Source: Melittangium boletus DSM 14713 (GTDB taxonomy: Bacteria; Myxococcota; Myxococcia; Myxococcales; Myxococcaceae). Taken from it: a stretch of DNA of 64,000 nt. Position numbers and translations under genes: made by a program. The stretch is from the NCBI RefSeq assembly GCF_002305855.1, contig NZ_CP022163.1, forward strand, positions 3,658,292-3,722,291, in the 5' to 3' direction. The notes beneath the pieces were generated by a model, which worked only from the letters and a program-made list of their open reading frames with translations, made no database searches and had not been told where the DNA came from. Positions 51,855-59,984 of this stretch are shown in pieces. Position 1 is the first letter of the stretch. The number at the start of each line of letters is the position of its first letter.

Positions 51855-52487
51855 ATGGGTGAAGAAGCCAAACGCTACCGCGTCCCCTCGCGCGTCCACC
51901 GGGTGGAGCAGGAGATCCAGAAGAGCCGCTTCCTCACCACGGCCGCCCCGGCGCCCACGGTGGAGGAGGCACGCGCCTTCATCGCCCGCGTGCGCGAGGA
52001 GTTTCCCGACGCCACGCACAACTGCTGGGCCTTCGCGGTAGGTCCCCCCGGCTCCACGGCCCAGGTGGGCATGAGCGACGACGGAGAGCCGCATGGCACC
52101 GCGGGCCGGCCCATGCTCACGGCCCTGCTCCACGGCGGCGTGGGCGAGGTGGCCGTGGTCGTCACCCGCTACTTCGGCGGCACGCTGCTGGGCAAGGGCG
52201 GCCTGGTGCGCGCCTACACGGCCTGCGTCCAGCAGGTGCTCGAGTCGCTGCCCACCCTCGAGCGCGTGCGCAAGGTGCGCGTGGCCGTCGAGCTGGAGTA
52301 CGCGAGCGTCGACGGCGTGCGCCGGATGCTCGCCGCCCACGAGGCGGAGCTGGTGGCGGAGACGTATGCCGTCACGGTGGGCTACCAGTTGCTCCTGCCC
52401 GAGCACCAGCTCGAGGCCTTCCACAAGGCACTGCTCGACCAGACCCAGGGCGAGGTGCTGTTCGAGGTGTTGGACGCCGAGCCCTGA
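51855..52487 (+). CDS. yigZ: YigZ/IMPACT family protein
   Basis: 210 residues. IMPACT domain blocks: SRFLTTAAPAPTVEEARAFIARVREEFPDATHNCWAFAVG and SDDGEPHGTAGRPMLTALLHGGVGEVAVVVTRYFGGTLLGKGGLVRAYTACVQQVL, then a C-terminal DUF1949-type domain (YASVDGVRRML...VGYQLLLPEHQLEAFHKAL). IMPACT/YigZ proteins act in translation-related control, but the precise bacterial role is not settled. Start ATG 51855. It ends 8 bp from the convergent SDR gene. Confidence 0.92.
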   Translation: MGEEAKRYRVPSRVHRVEQEIQKSRFLTTAAPAPTVEEARAFIARVREEFPDATHNCWAFAVGPPGSTAQVGMSDDGEPHGTAGRPMLTALLHGGVGEVAVVVTRYFGGTLLGKGGLVRAYTACVQQVLESLPTLERVRKVRVAVELEYASVDGVRRMLAAHEAELVAETYAVTVGYQLLLPEHQLEAFHKALLDQTQGEVLFEVLDAEP

Positions 52488-52495
52488 CGGGCCGC

Positions 52496-53479
52496 TCACC
52501 GCGCCGCGCGCGCGAGTCCCGCCACGCCCAGCACCACCCCCCCGGCCAGCGCGGCGAGTCCCGCCGTCGCCGAGTAGCGCTTCCACCGGGGCGTCGGAGG
52601 CACGGGGCCATGGGGGCCGTAGCTGCGCGTCATCGGTTGGAAGAGGTTGCCCTCGCGCCGCTCCACGGGCTCATCGCGCTGTTGCATGCGCGCGCCGAAG
52701 TGGCCCAGCAGGAACTGGCCCACCCACGGAGCGACGGCGTCCAGGGCGAGGATGAGCCGGCCCTGGAGGAACACCGGCACGCGCGTCCTGCCCGGACGCC
52801 TCACGGCGGCGACGACCGAGCGCGCCACCACGTCCACGTCATACGTGGGCGGCACCGGAGCGGGCGCCCGGGACAACAACGTGGGCGCGTGGGCGAACAT
52901 GTTCGTGTCCACCGAGGGCACCAGGATGTTGGACACCTCGATGCCCGTGCCCTCGAGCTCCAACCGCAGCGCCTTCGCCCAGCCGAGCGTGGCGTGCTTG
53001 CTCGCGGTGTACGCGGACAACAGCGGCGCCCCCCCTCTGGACAGCATGGACTGGACGTTGAGCACATGGCCCCGGCCCTGCCTCCGGAAGTGGGGCAACA
53101 CCCCGCGCGCGAAGCGCATGAAGCCCAGGCAGTTGACGTCGAGGACGCGCGTGATGTGCTCCCAGGGCAGTGCGTCGAACAGGCCGTAGGACTGCACCCC
53201 CGCGTTGTTCACCAGCACATCCACCCGGCCGTAGTGCGCCAGGCACTCGCGCACCACCCGCTCCACGTCCTCCTGGACCGTCACGTCCCCGGGCACCACC
53301 AGGCACTCGCCCCCTCGCTGAAGCACCTCGTCGCGCAGCCGCTCCAGGGCCTGGGCCGTGCGCGCCGTGACGCACAGCCTCACCCCCGCCTCCGCCAGCC
53401 GCACCGCGGATTGCCAACCCACCCCGCTCGACGCGCCCGTCACGATCGCCACCTGGCCCTTCACGTCCTGGCGCTTCAT
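52496..53479 (-). CDS. SDR-family short-chain dehydrogenase/reductase with C-terminal membrane helix
   Basis: 327 residues. Classical SDR: cofactor TGASSGVG near residue 15, NNAG, Ser in NVQSMLS and YTASK (Tyr-x-x-x-Lys). After the catalytic domain is an extension (VPVFLQGRLILALDAVAPWVGQFLLGHFG...RKWKRYSATAGLAALAGGVVLGVAGLA-like) with a C-terminal transmembrane helix, so the enzyme is probably membrane anchored. ATG 53479 has GGGAGG upstream. Substrate unknown. Confidence 0.85.
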   Translation of the reverse strand: MKRQDVKGQVAIVTGASSGVGWQSAVRLAEAGVRLCVTARTAQALERLRDEVLQRGGECLVVPGDVTVQEDVERVVRECLAHYGRVDVLVNNAGVQSYGLFDALPWEHITRVLDVNCLGFMRFARGVLPHFRRQGRGHVLNVQSMLSRGGAPLLSAYTASKHATLGWAKALRLELEGTGIEVSNILVPSVDTNMFAHAPTLLSRAPAPVPPTYDVDVVARSVVAAVRRPGRTRVPVFLQGRLILALDAVAPWVGQFLLGHFGARMQQRDEPVERREGNLFQPMTRSYGPHGPVPPTPRWKRYSATAGLAALAGGVVLGVAGLARAAR

Positions 53480-53683
53480 CGTCCCTCCCCACATGGCCCG
53501 CCTCACGCGGCACCTCGCTTCCCCAGGATGCGGACGCCGCCCCCTCCGCGCAGACAACCCCTCGCCTCCACCCGCCCGTCCGCCCGGGTGCCCTGGCGCC
53601 GGACGACCTCGGGCGTCCGGTGGTGAACGCATGGAGGGGGCGATTCCGCCCGTGACTCGCGAGGTCCCTTCAGACTGGAGGCC

Positions 53684-55117
53684 ATGACGGCGGTGCTCGA
53701 CGCGGTGGTGGTGGGCGCGGGGCCCAATGGGCTCGCCGCCGCGGTGACGTTGGCCCGCGCGGGCCGCTCGGTGCGCGTGCTGGAGGCGGCCCCCACTCCC
53801 GGCGGCGGCGCCCGCTCGGCCGCGCTCACCCTGCCCGGCTTCGTCCACGACGTCTGCTCCGCCATCCACCCGCTCGCCATCGCCTCGCCCTTCTTCCGCC
53901 AGCTCCCCCTCGCCGACCATGGACTCGAATGGGTGCACCCGGACGCGCCCCTCGCCCACCCCCTGGAGGATGGCACCGCCGCCGTGCTCGAGCGCGACCT
54001 GGAGGCCACCGCCCGGAGCCTCGGCCCGGATGCCCGGCGCTACGTGCGCTGGATGCGCCCCATGGTGCGCTCCTTCGACGACGTGATGGCCCAACTTGGC
54101 GACCCCTTCCACTTCCCCCGCCGGCCCCTGCGGCTCGCCCGCTTCGGCCTGCGCGCCCTGCGCTCCGCCCACGCCCAGGCCCGGAGCGCCTTCCGAGGCC
54201 CCCTCGCGCGCGCCCTCTTCGCCGGCGGTGCCGCGCACTCCTTCTCCGCGCTCGAGCGCCCCCTCACCTCCGCCTTCGGCATCCTCCTGCTCGCCTCCGG
54301 CCACGCCGTGGGCTGGCCCTTTCCGCGCGGCGGCACGCAGAAGCTCGTGGACGCGCTCGTGAGCTACCTCGGCGCGCTCGGCGGCGAGGTGGTGACGGGC
54401 CAGCGCGTGGACTCCGTGGACGAGCTGCCCCGGGCGCGCGCCGTGCTGCTCGACGTGTCCCCCGCGCAGCTCGTGAAGCTCGCGGGCCACCGGCTGCCTC
54501 CGCGCTATGTGGAGAAGCTCCAGCGCTACCGGCGCGGGCCCGGCGTCTTCAAGGTGGACTGGGCGCTCTCCGGCCCCATCCCCTGGCGCGCCCCCGGCTG
54601 CGCTCGCGCGGGCACCGTGCACCTGGGCGGCACGCTGGAGGAGCTCGCCGCGAGCGAGGCCGCCGTGGCACGCGGCGAGGTGCCCGAGCGCCCCTACGTG
54701 CTCGTGGCCCAGCACACGCCCTTCGACCCGAGCCGCGCGCCGCCGGGACAGCACACGGGCTGGGCCTACTGCCACGTGCCCAACGGCTGCACCGAGGACA
54801 TGACGTCGCGCATCGAGGCCCAGTTGGAGCGCTTCGCCCCGGGCTTCGGCGCGCGCGTCCTCGCCCGGCACACGCGCTCGCCCGCGCAGTACGAGGCCTA
54901 CAACCCGAACTTCCTCGGCGGGGACATCTCCGGCGGCGCCATGGAGGGCCTGCAACTGCTCGCCCGGCCCGTGGCGAGCCTCGTGCCCTATGCCACGCCG
55001 GACCCGCGCCTCTACCTGTGCTCGGCCTCCACGCCGCCGGGAGCGGGCGTGCATGGCCTGTGCGGCTTCCTCGCCGCGCGCGCCCTGCTCGCGAGCGAGG
55101 TGTGGCGCAAGGGATAG
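53684..55117 (+). CDS. FAD-dependent phytoene-desaturase-like oxidoreductase
   Basis: 477 residues. The N-terminal dinucleotide motif DAVVVGAGPNGLAAAVTLARAGRSVRVLEAAPTPGGGARS is typical of the CrtI/RPE65-desaturase group, followed by LPGFVHDVCSAIHPLAIASPFF and the C-terminal FAD block LYLCSASTPPGAGVHGLCGFLAARALL. Similar enzymes act on carotenoids or other polyenes, but no carotenoid gene is adjacent and the substrate is undetermined. It starts 204 bp from the divergent SDR gene. Confidence 0.88.
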   Translation: MTAVLDAVVVGAGPNGLAAAVTLARAGRSVRVLEAAPTPGGGARSAALTLPGFVHDVCSAIHPLAIASPFFRQLPLADHGLEWVHPDAPLAHPLEDGTAAVLERDLEATARSLGPDARRYVRWMRPMVRSFDDVMAQLGDPFHFPRRPLRLARFGLRALRSAHAQARSAFRGPLARALFAGGAAHSFSALERPLTSAFGILLLASGHAVGWPFPRGGTQKLVDALVSYLGALGGEVVTGQRVDSVDELPRARAVLLDVSPAQLVKLAGHRLPPRYVEKLQRYRRGPGVFKVDWALSGPIPWRAPGCARAGTVHLGGTLEELAASEAAVARGEVPERPYVLVAQHTPFDPSRAPPGQHTGWAYCHVPNGCTEDMTSRIEAQLERFAPGFGARVLARHTRSPAQYEAYNPNFLGGDISGGAMEGLQLLARPVASLVPYATPDPRLYLCSASTPPGAGVHGLCGFLAARALLASEVWRKG

Positions 55118-55186
55118 GGCGGCCAACCCGCCACGTCCGGGAAAACCTCCGGCCCCCCGGCTAGCCTGCGCGATTTTCGCGAGGGG

Positions 55187-56830
55187 ATGCGGATGCACGA
55201 CGCGCTACACCTGGAGCCGGGAACCCTCGTGGCCGGCTTCCTCATCGAGGGGCCCCTGGCCTCCGGCGGCTTCGGCACCGTGTACCGGGCCTGGAGGGAC
55301 GGGCGGCGCTTCGCCCTCAAGCTGCTGCCGCTGGAGGATCCCCGCAGCGACCGGGAGATGGACGCCCTGCGCCGCCAGCGCCACCCGAACGTGGTGGGCT
55401 TCCAGGGCTGGGGCCTGTGGCCCGACGAGGCGCCGCGCTACCAGGTGCTCGCGCTGGAGTACGTGGAGGGCCGCACCCTGCTGGCCTGGGCGGACGAGGA
55501 GAACCCCTCCGCGCTGGAGCTCGTGCACCAGGTGCTCCTGCCCTTCGTGCTGCTGCTGGCGGACGTGCACGACTCGGGGGTGGTGCACCGGGACGTGAAG
55601 GAGACCAACATCCTCGTGCGCCAGAAGGACGGGCAGCCGGTGCTCGTGGACTTCGGCGCGGCCTGTCACGAGGGGGCGAAGCGCCTGACGCCGAGGCTGC
55701 CACCCGGGACGCCGGAGTACCGCAGCCCGGAGCAGTTGCGCCTCGCCCGGGAGTGGACCGGCGAGCCCCTTCCGGTGAGCCCCCGGGATGACCTGTGGGC
55801 CCTGGGCGTGACGCTCTACTGGCTGCTCACGCGCACGATGCCCTTCGGAGACCGCCACGGCGCGCTCACCCAGGCCATCCTCCACCAGACGCCGCCCGCG
55901 CCCCAGGTGCTCAACCCGCGCGTCCCGCCGGCCCTGGGCGACGTGTGCATGCGCATGCTGGAGAAGAACCCCGAGGCGCGCTACCCGGACGCCCGAGCGC
56001 TCGCGCAGGCGTTGTCGGAGGCCTGGAGCCACGCGGACCGCGCCTGGAACCACCCCCTCCTCGCGCGGCCCGCTCCGGAGCCAGCGCCTCCCGCAGCCGC
56101 GCCCGAGCGCCGCTCCCGTCTGACGTGGGCCCTCACGATGGGACTCGCGCTGGTGCTGTTCTCCCTCACCCCACGCTATGAGTGGTCCGAGCTTCCCCCG
56201 CCTCAACAAGCCGGTTCTCGCCAGGAAATGGCGGCCGCGCGGATGACGGGAGAGGTTGTGCGCGATGCGGAACCCCGCACGTCACCTCGAAAGAACACCG
56301 ACATGAAGACATCCCCGAAGGTTCGCACCGTGACCCGCGCCGCGCTGCTCGCTGGTGCCGCGTGTATGGCGCCCGGGTGCGCGACCATGAAGTTCAACCC
56401 GCCGCCTCCTCCAACGGAGTGCCCTCCCGGCGCCGCGGCGACTCATGAGCGGTTCAGGTTCATGTCGCCCGATGTGTATCGGTACACCAACACCATCGAG
56501 TTCGTGCGCCAGCAGAGGAGGCGGGAGGAACCCATCACCGTCGAGGAAGGAGCCATCAAGGTCGTGACCTTGGGCTCCTGGGGCGACCTGCCCGACAGCA
56601 CCACGCTCGTCGGCAGATTGTACTTCACTCGGGAAAAGATCTACGGCCGCTTCACCGAGGCCCACCTGGACGATGGAGAGGTCGTTCCCATCTGCATGGA
56701 ACTCAAGCCAGAGGGTGGAGGCAGCACGGGGATCCGACTGCCAAAGGGCAGCACCCCTCATCGTGCCTCCGTCAGCAACAATCAGGGCGTCCGGCTCATG
56801 AAGCGCTTCGAGTACCTGAATTGGGACTGA
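55187..56830 (+). CDS. Ser/Thr protein kinase with extracytoplasmic lipoprotein-like C-terminal domain
   Basis: 547 residues in one open frame. Kinase domain (about 15-290): Gly loop LASGGFGTVYRA, Lys45 in FALKLLP, HRDVKETN with Asp136, DFG at 155-157, TPEYRSPEQ. A transmembrane helix (TWALTMGLALVLFSL) follows near 315. From Met373 the sequence looks like a lipoprotein start (MKTSPKVRTVTRAALLAGAACMAPGC) and a small beta-rich domain (VVTLGSWGDLPDSTTLVGRLYF...YGRFTEAHLDDGEVVPICMEL). Either it is a fusion, or a second gene starts at 56303 in the same frame. The DUF2381 gene follows 18 bp later. Confidence 0.8.
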   Translation: MRMHDALHLEPGTLVAGFLIEGPLASGGFGTVYRAWRDGRRFALKLLPLEDPRSDREMDALRRQRHPNVVGFQGWGLWPDEAPRYQVLALEYVEGRTLLAWADEENPSALELVHQVLLPFVLLLADVHDSGVVHRDVKETNILVRQKDGQPVLVDFGAACHEGAKRLTPRLPPGTPEYRSPEQLRLAREWTGEPLPVSPRDDLWALGVTLYWLLTRTMPFGDRHGALTQAILHQTPPAPQVLNPRVPPALGDVCMRMLEKNPEARYPDARALAQALSEAWSHADRAWNHPLLARPAPEPAPPAAAPERRSRLTWALTMGLALVLFSLTPRYEWSELPPPQQAGSRQEMAAARMTGEVVRDAEPRTSPRKNTDMKTSPKVRTVTRAALLAGAACMAPGCATMKFNPPPPPTECPPGAAATHERFRFMSPDVYRYTNTIEFVRQQRRREEPITVEEGAIKVVTLGSWGDLPDSTTLVGRLYFTREKIYGRFTEAHLDDGEVVPICMELKPEGGGSTGIRLPKGSTPHRASVSNNQGVRLMKRFEYLNWD

Positions 56831-56848
56831 TTCCCAGGAGAACGGCTC

Positions 56849-57808
56849 GTGCTCCCCGCTTCCTTCTTCTTGCTGACCTGGCTTCACGCCTCGCCCGAGA
56901 AAGCTTCGTCCTCCGTCGAAGCCTGTGAGGATCTCCACGTCGAATTGGCCCGGTCACCGGTCGTGGGACCTCGAGAAGTCTGTATCAGTCCCGGACGTCT
57001 GACGGATTTCGTCTTCGACGTTCCCATCGGCGCCGTCGAGGTGCAGGACGAGGTGCGCTTCGTGGAGGTGAACCGGGGCCGGCGAATGCTTGGCCTCATG
57101 CCGCCTTCCGATTTGCAAACCGGAGAGCGGCTGCGGCTCACGGTGGAGCTCACGGGAGGGGAGTCGAGCCAAACCATCACGTTCATGTTGGTGGCCCAAC
57201 AAGGGCTGGCCACGCATCAGGTCCAGGTTTTCCGCGACCCGAGACCCGCGGAATCCCTGCGGCAAGAAACGGAAGCGGAACGAGCGAAGAACCGTCGGCT
57301 CCAGGAGGAGAACGAGCGGCTGCGTTCCCAGTTCGAGCAACACCAGGGACTGGGGTATCTGCTCGCCATGAAGCGCATCGGCACACACGGTGTGAAAGCG
57401 CACGCCCTGGCACCGGACAGCCCCGCCGAATCGACCGGAGGACTCTCGTTCTTCAATGGGAGGGCCTTCCGCATCGACGCGAGTGTCACGGCCGAGATCT
57501 CGCTGCTGAATAACGGCTCGGCACCTTGGATCGCGACGGGGGCCCTGCTGATGAACGAGGGGGGAGAAACATTTCGAGGACTGCAACTCCTTCTGGCGGA
57601 ATCCATCGAACCCGGAAAGAGAGGAACGGTCGTCGTTGAACTCATAGCCACGGACTCGGAGGCCCAAGGACACCTGACGCTGACAATCTGGGACGACAGC
57701 GGGCGCGCCATCACGCTCACTCCGGTGGTGTTTCCCACGCTCTACGAGGAAACTCCCGGTCGCCCTCGGTCCATGCCTCCGCCAACCAGACCCCCAGCGG
57801 GAGAGTGA
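56849..57808 (+). CDS. DUF2381 (TIGR02268) family secreted protein
   Basis: 319 residues with a signal peptide (MLPASFFLLTWLHASP). Domain layout matches the Myxococcus paralogous family TIGR02268: VCISPGRLTDFVFDVPIGAVEV, FVEVNRGRRMLGLMPPSDLQTGERLRLTVEL, FMLVAQQGLATHQVQVFRDPRP, a coiled coil (EAERAKNRRLQEENERLRSQFEQH) and a second beta domain. These proteins often sit beside Ser/Thr kinase genes, as here; the function is unknown. GTG 56849 is preceded by CCAGGAG. Probably cotranscribed with the kinase. Confidence 0.85.
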   Translation: MLPASFFLLTWLHASPEKASSSVEACEDLHVELARSPVVGPREVCISPGRLTDFVFDVPIGAVEVQDEVRFVEVNRGRRMLGLMPPSDLQTGERLRLTVELTGGESSQTITFMLVAQQGLATHQVQVFRDPRPAESLRQETEAERAKNRRLQEENERLRSQFEQHQGLGYLLAMKRIGTHGVKAHALAPDSPAESTGGLSFFNGRAFRIDASVTAEISLLNNGSAPWIATGALLMNEGGETFRGLQLLLAESIEPGKRGTVVVELIATDSEAQGHLTLTIWDDSGRAITLTPVVFPTLYEETPGRPRSMPPPTRPPAGE

Positions 57809-57924
57809 CGGCAAGCGCCCCCCTCTCGATTCGCATCAAGTGAGGAAGTGCCACTTACCCACAATCCTAGGGGTGAACCATTCACGCCGACTCAGCACAG
57901 GCCCACTGGACGGGGCTATTCCTG

Positions 57925-59463
57925 TTGATCACCATACTGGCAGGCGGTTGCGCGTCGCTGACGCCTTCCTCCAATCGAGGGTCGAATGCGAGGTACATGC
58001 AGCACGAAGCCGCCGCATCCGCGCTGACCGAAGGACTGAGTGTTGAGTCGCGGCGCGTCGTCACTTCTCCGTCGGCCTCGCGACCAAAGCCCAGGGCTCC
58101 GGCACTGCCATCCCGTCCTCGAGACTCGCGTGAGGCGGTAACAAGGGAGAGCCCCAGTGGAGCGGCGGGTGTCGTTGGAGTTGCAGTCCCCCACACCTCG
58201 GAGTCCGCACGACAGAGCGCCACCCAAGCCCGTCAAGCGGTCTTGGGTGCCGTTCTCGACGTGTCAAGTTCCACCCGCCGTATCGTCAGCGAATTCTCCA
58301 GACTCAAGGCCAGCAAGCAGGGAATCGCCGGCCGACATGCCGACCTGTTTGTCCCTTTCGTGGAGCAGGGCATCCAGCAACTGCGATGGCTCCATGCCGA
58401 ACTCGCGGCCTCCACCACGATGTCCAACACGGCCTCGGAGGTGGATGACGCGGACATGCAACTCGCTCTCCTGCGTCTCACCGGCCCACGGCTCGAGGCC
58501 GCCATGATGGGCTCCATTCTGCTCGCCGTGTGGATCGACTTCCTCCACCTAGCTGACGTCGTGCTCAAGCAGTGCCCCTATTACAGCGAGGAGCGACTGC
58601 TCAGGAAGATGCATCAGTTGCGCAAGATGATGGAGCCCACCATGACGGCGCTTGCCTCCCTGGATCCAGGGCTGCTCGAGGCCGCGGCAACCGACCTGCC
58701 CGCGCTGATAGGTCATCTCACCATCGAGTTCGGCGCAACCCGTGAGGCTGTGCGCACGGCGGCGGAGCAGTTCGAGAGGATGATGAGGGTCAAGGAGCTC
58801 ATCGAGACGATCACCGCGGCCTCGGCGATGAAGATGGCGCTGCCCCGGCTACTGCCACCAGCCACGCCCATCACGCTCGGCGTGGGTCTCGTGATGGGCT
58901 CCAACGGTGTGATGATGGGTACGCAGATGGTCGCCTCCGCCGAATGGGTGGAGATGATGCGCCGACTCGTACGGGCAGGCGTCGTCTCCCTCACCATCGT
59001 CAACGCCGTTGTCCGGATTCACGCCGGTCAGGTGATGATGGCGCAGTCGCATGACGAATTGCCTCGGAGCGTGCGCGAAGCACTCGGCGATGGGCCCGAG
59101 GTCGGGAGCATGCATGTGACGGGCAGAGCGGGAGCCGGTATGGCCGAGCCACCGCAACACCATGTCCTGCCGCGGGAGTTCCGCGAGTGGTTCGAGAAAC
59201 GCGGCTTCAACGGGGACATGAGCATCGACCAGTTCTGCGTCCGAATGGAGCAGGCACACCACGAAGCAATCCATGGCGGTGGAAACTGGCACCTGGGTCG
59301 CACATGGCCCAACGAATGGAACCAGACCGTCATGCGCGCGCTTTACCAAGCCGAGGCCAAGGCTGGCCGGATGTTGACGCGGAATGCGGTCCTGGACATC
59401 GTCGCGGAGGTGATGGTGCGCTACAACATCCCGCTGAACTTCACCCCCTGGAGAGGGCGATGA
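57925..59463 (+). CDS. SitA-like lipoprotein toxin with DUF2380-type C-terminus
   Basis: 512 residues. A lipoprotein signal core (LFLLITILAGGC) opens the frame, but only TTG 57925 lies just before it; GTG 57873 (MNHSRRLS) would supply a normal n-region but is out of frame. The middle is helical with hydrophobic blocks (LPPATPITLGVGLVMGSNGVMMGTQM). The C-terminus is a DUF2380-type domain: QHHVLPREFREWFEKRGF (His412-His413), DQFCVRMEQAHHEAIHGG, NWHLGRTWPNEWN. Its HH and late H resemble HNH-type nucleases. Followed with ATGA overlap by its probable immunity gene. Confidence 0.75.
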   Translation: MITILAGGCASLTPSSNRGSNARYMQHEAAASALTEGLSVESRRVVTSPSASRPKPRAPALPSRPRDSREAVTRESPSGAAGVVGVAVPHTSESARQSATQARQAVLGAVLDVSSSTRRIVSEFSRLKASKQGIAGRHADLFVPFVEQGIQQLRWLHAELAASTTMSNTASEVDDADMQLALLRLTGPRLEAAMMGSILLAVWIDFLHLADVVLKQCPYYSEERLLRKMHQLRKMMEPTMTALASLDPGLLEAAATDLPALIGHLTIEFGATREAVRTAAEQFERMMRVKELIETITAASAMKMALPRLLPPATPITLGVGLVMGSNGVMMGTQMVASAEWVEMMRRLVRAGVVSLTIVNAVVRIHAGQVMMAQSHDELPRSVREALGDGPEVGSMHVTGRAGAGMAEPPQHHVLPREFREWFEKRGFNGDMSIDQFCVRMEQAHHEAIHGGGNWHLGRTWPNEWNQTVMRALYQAEAKAGRMLTRNAVLDIVAEVMVRYNIPLNFTPWRGR

Positions 59464-59930
59464 ACAAGGGCGGATCCTCGCACGACAGTTGGAAGACCCG
59501 CCTGTATGAATGGGTCCGTGAGCGCGGATACACATCGCTCACTGCCTTCGCCGAGGCACGCCCCACCACGTCCCTGGTAGCACTGGCCGAAGAACTTGGT
59601 GGGGGTGCTGTCAGCGCGGTGCAGTTGTTCAGCGGGTTGGTCGCCGAAGCGGAGCGAAATCACCAAGTCTCACGGCTGGTGCGCGGACAGCTCGTGCGCG
59701 AGCTGTCACAAGGCTTGCCCGACGGTTGGCCGACCGTGTTGGACGAGGCGAACCGTTTCAGGGTCGCCAAGGTGCTTGGCTTGTGGAGCGCATTTACACC
59801 GGAGACTCATCAAGCCCGTGTCGATCGGGTTGGCGATGCACTCCTGGCCATGCCGCCACCACCAGGCTGGTGCCCGCTCGGCCCCGACGACGAGTTGCTC
59901 TGCACGCTGTTGCCGGACGAAATGGCCTAG
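59460..59930 (+). CDS. probable immunity protein for the DUF2380-type toxin, 156 aa
   Basis: Soluble protein: DSWKTRLYEWVRERGYTSLTAFAEARPTTSLVALAEELGGGAVSAVQL, then LVRELSQGLPDGWPTVLDEANRFRVAKVLGLW, and the terminal PPPGWCPLGPDDELLCTLLP. No catalytic motif seen. Similar small partners follow SitA-like toxins elsewhere in myxobacteria. The ATGA overlap with the toxin gene is the usual arrangement for toxin and immunity genes. Immunity function is inferred from position, not sequence. Confidence 0.62.
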   Translation: MNKGGSSHDSWKTRLYEWVRERGYTSLTAFAEARPTTSLVALAEELGGGAVSAVQLFSGLVAEAERNHQVSRLVRGQLVRELSQGLPDGWPTVLDEANRFRVAKVLGLWSAFTPETHQARVDRVGDALLAMPPPPGWCPLGPDDELLCTLLPDEMA

Positions 59931-59984
59931 CACGAACGTCCCCGTGGGGTTGCCGCCCCCCTCAAACGCGGCAGTGTACTCCGC

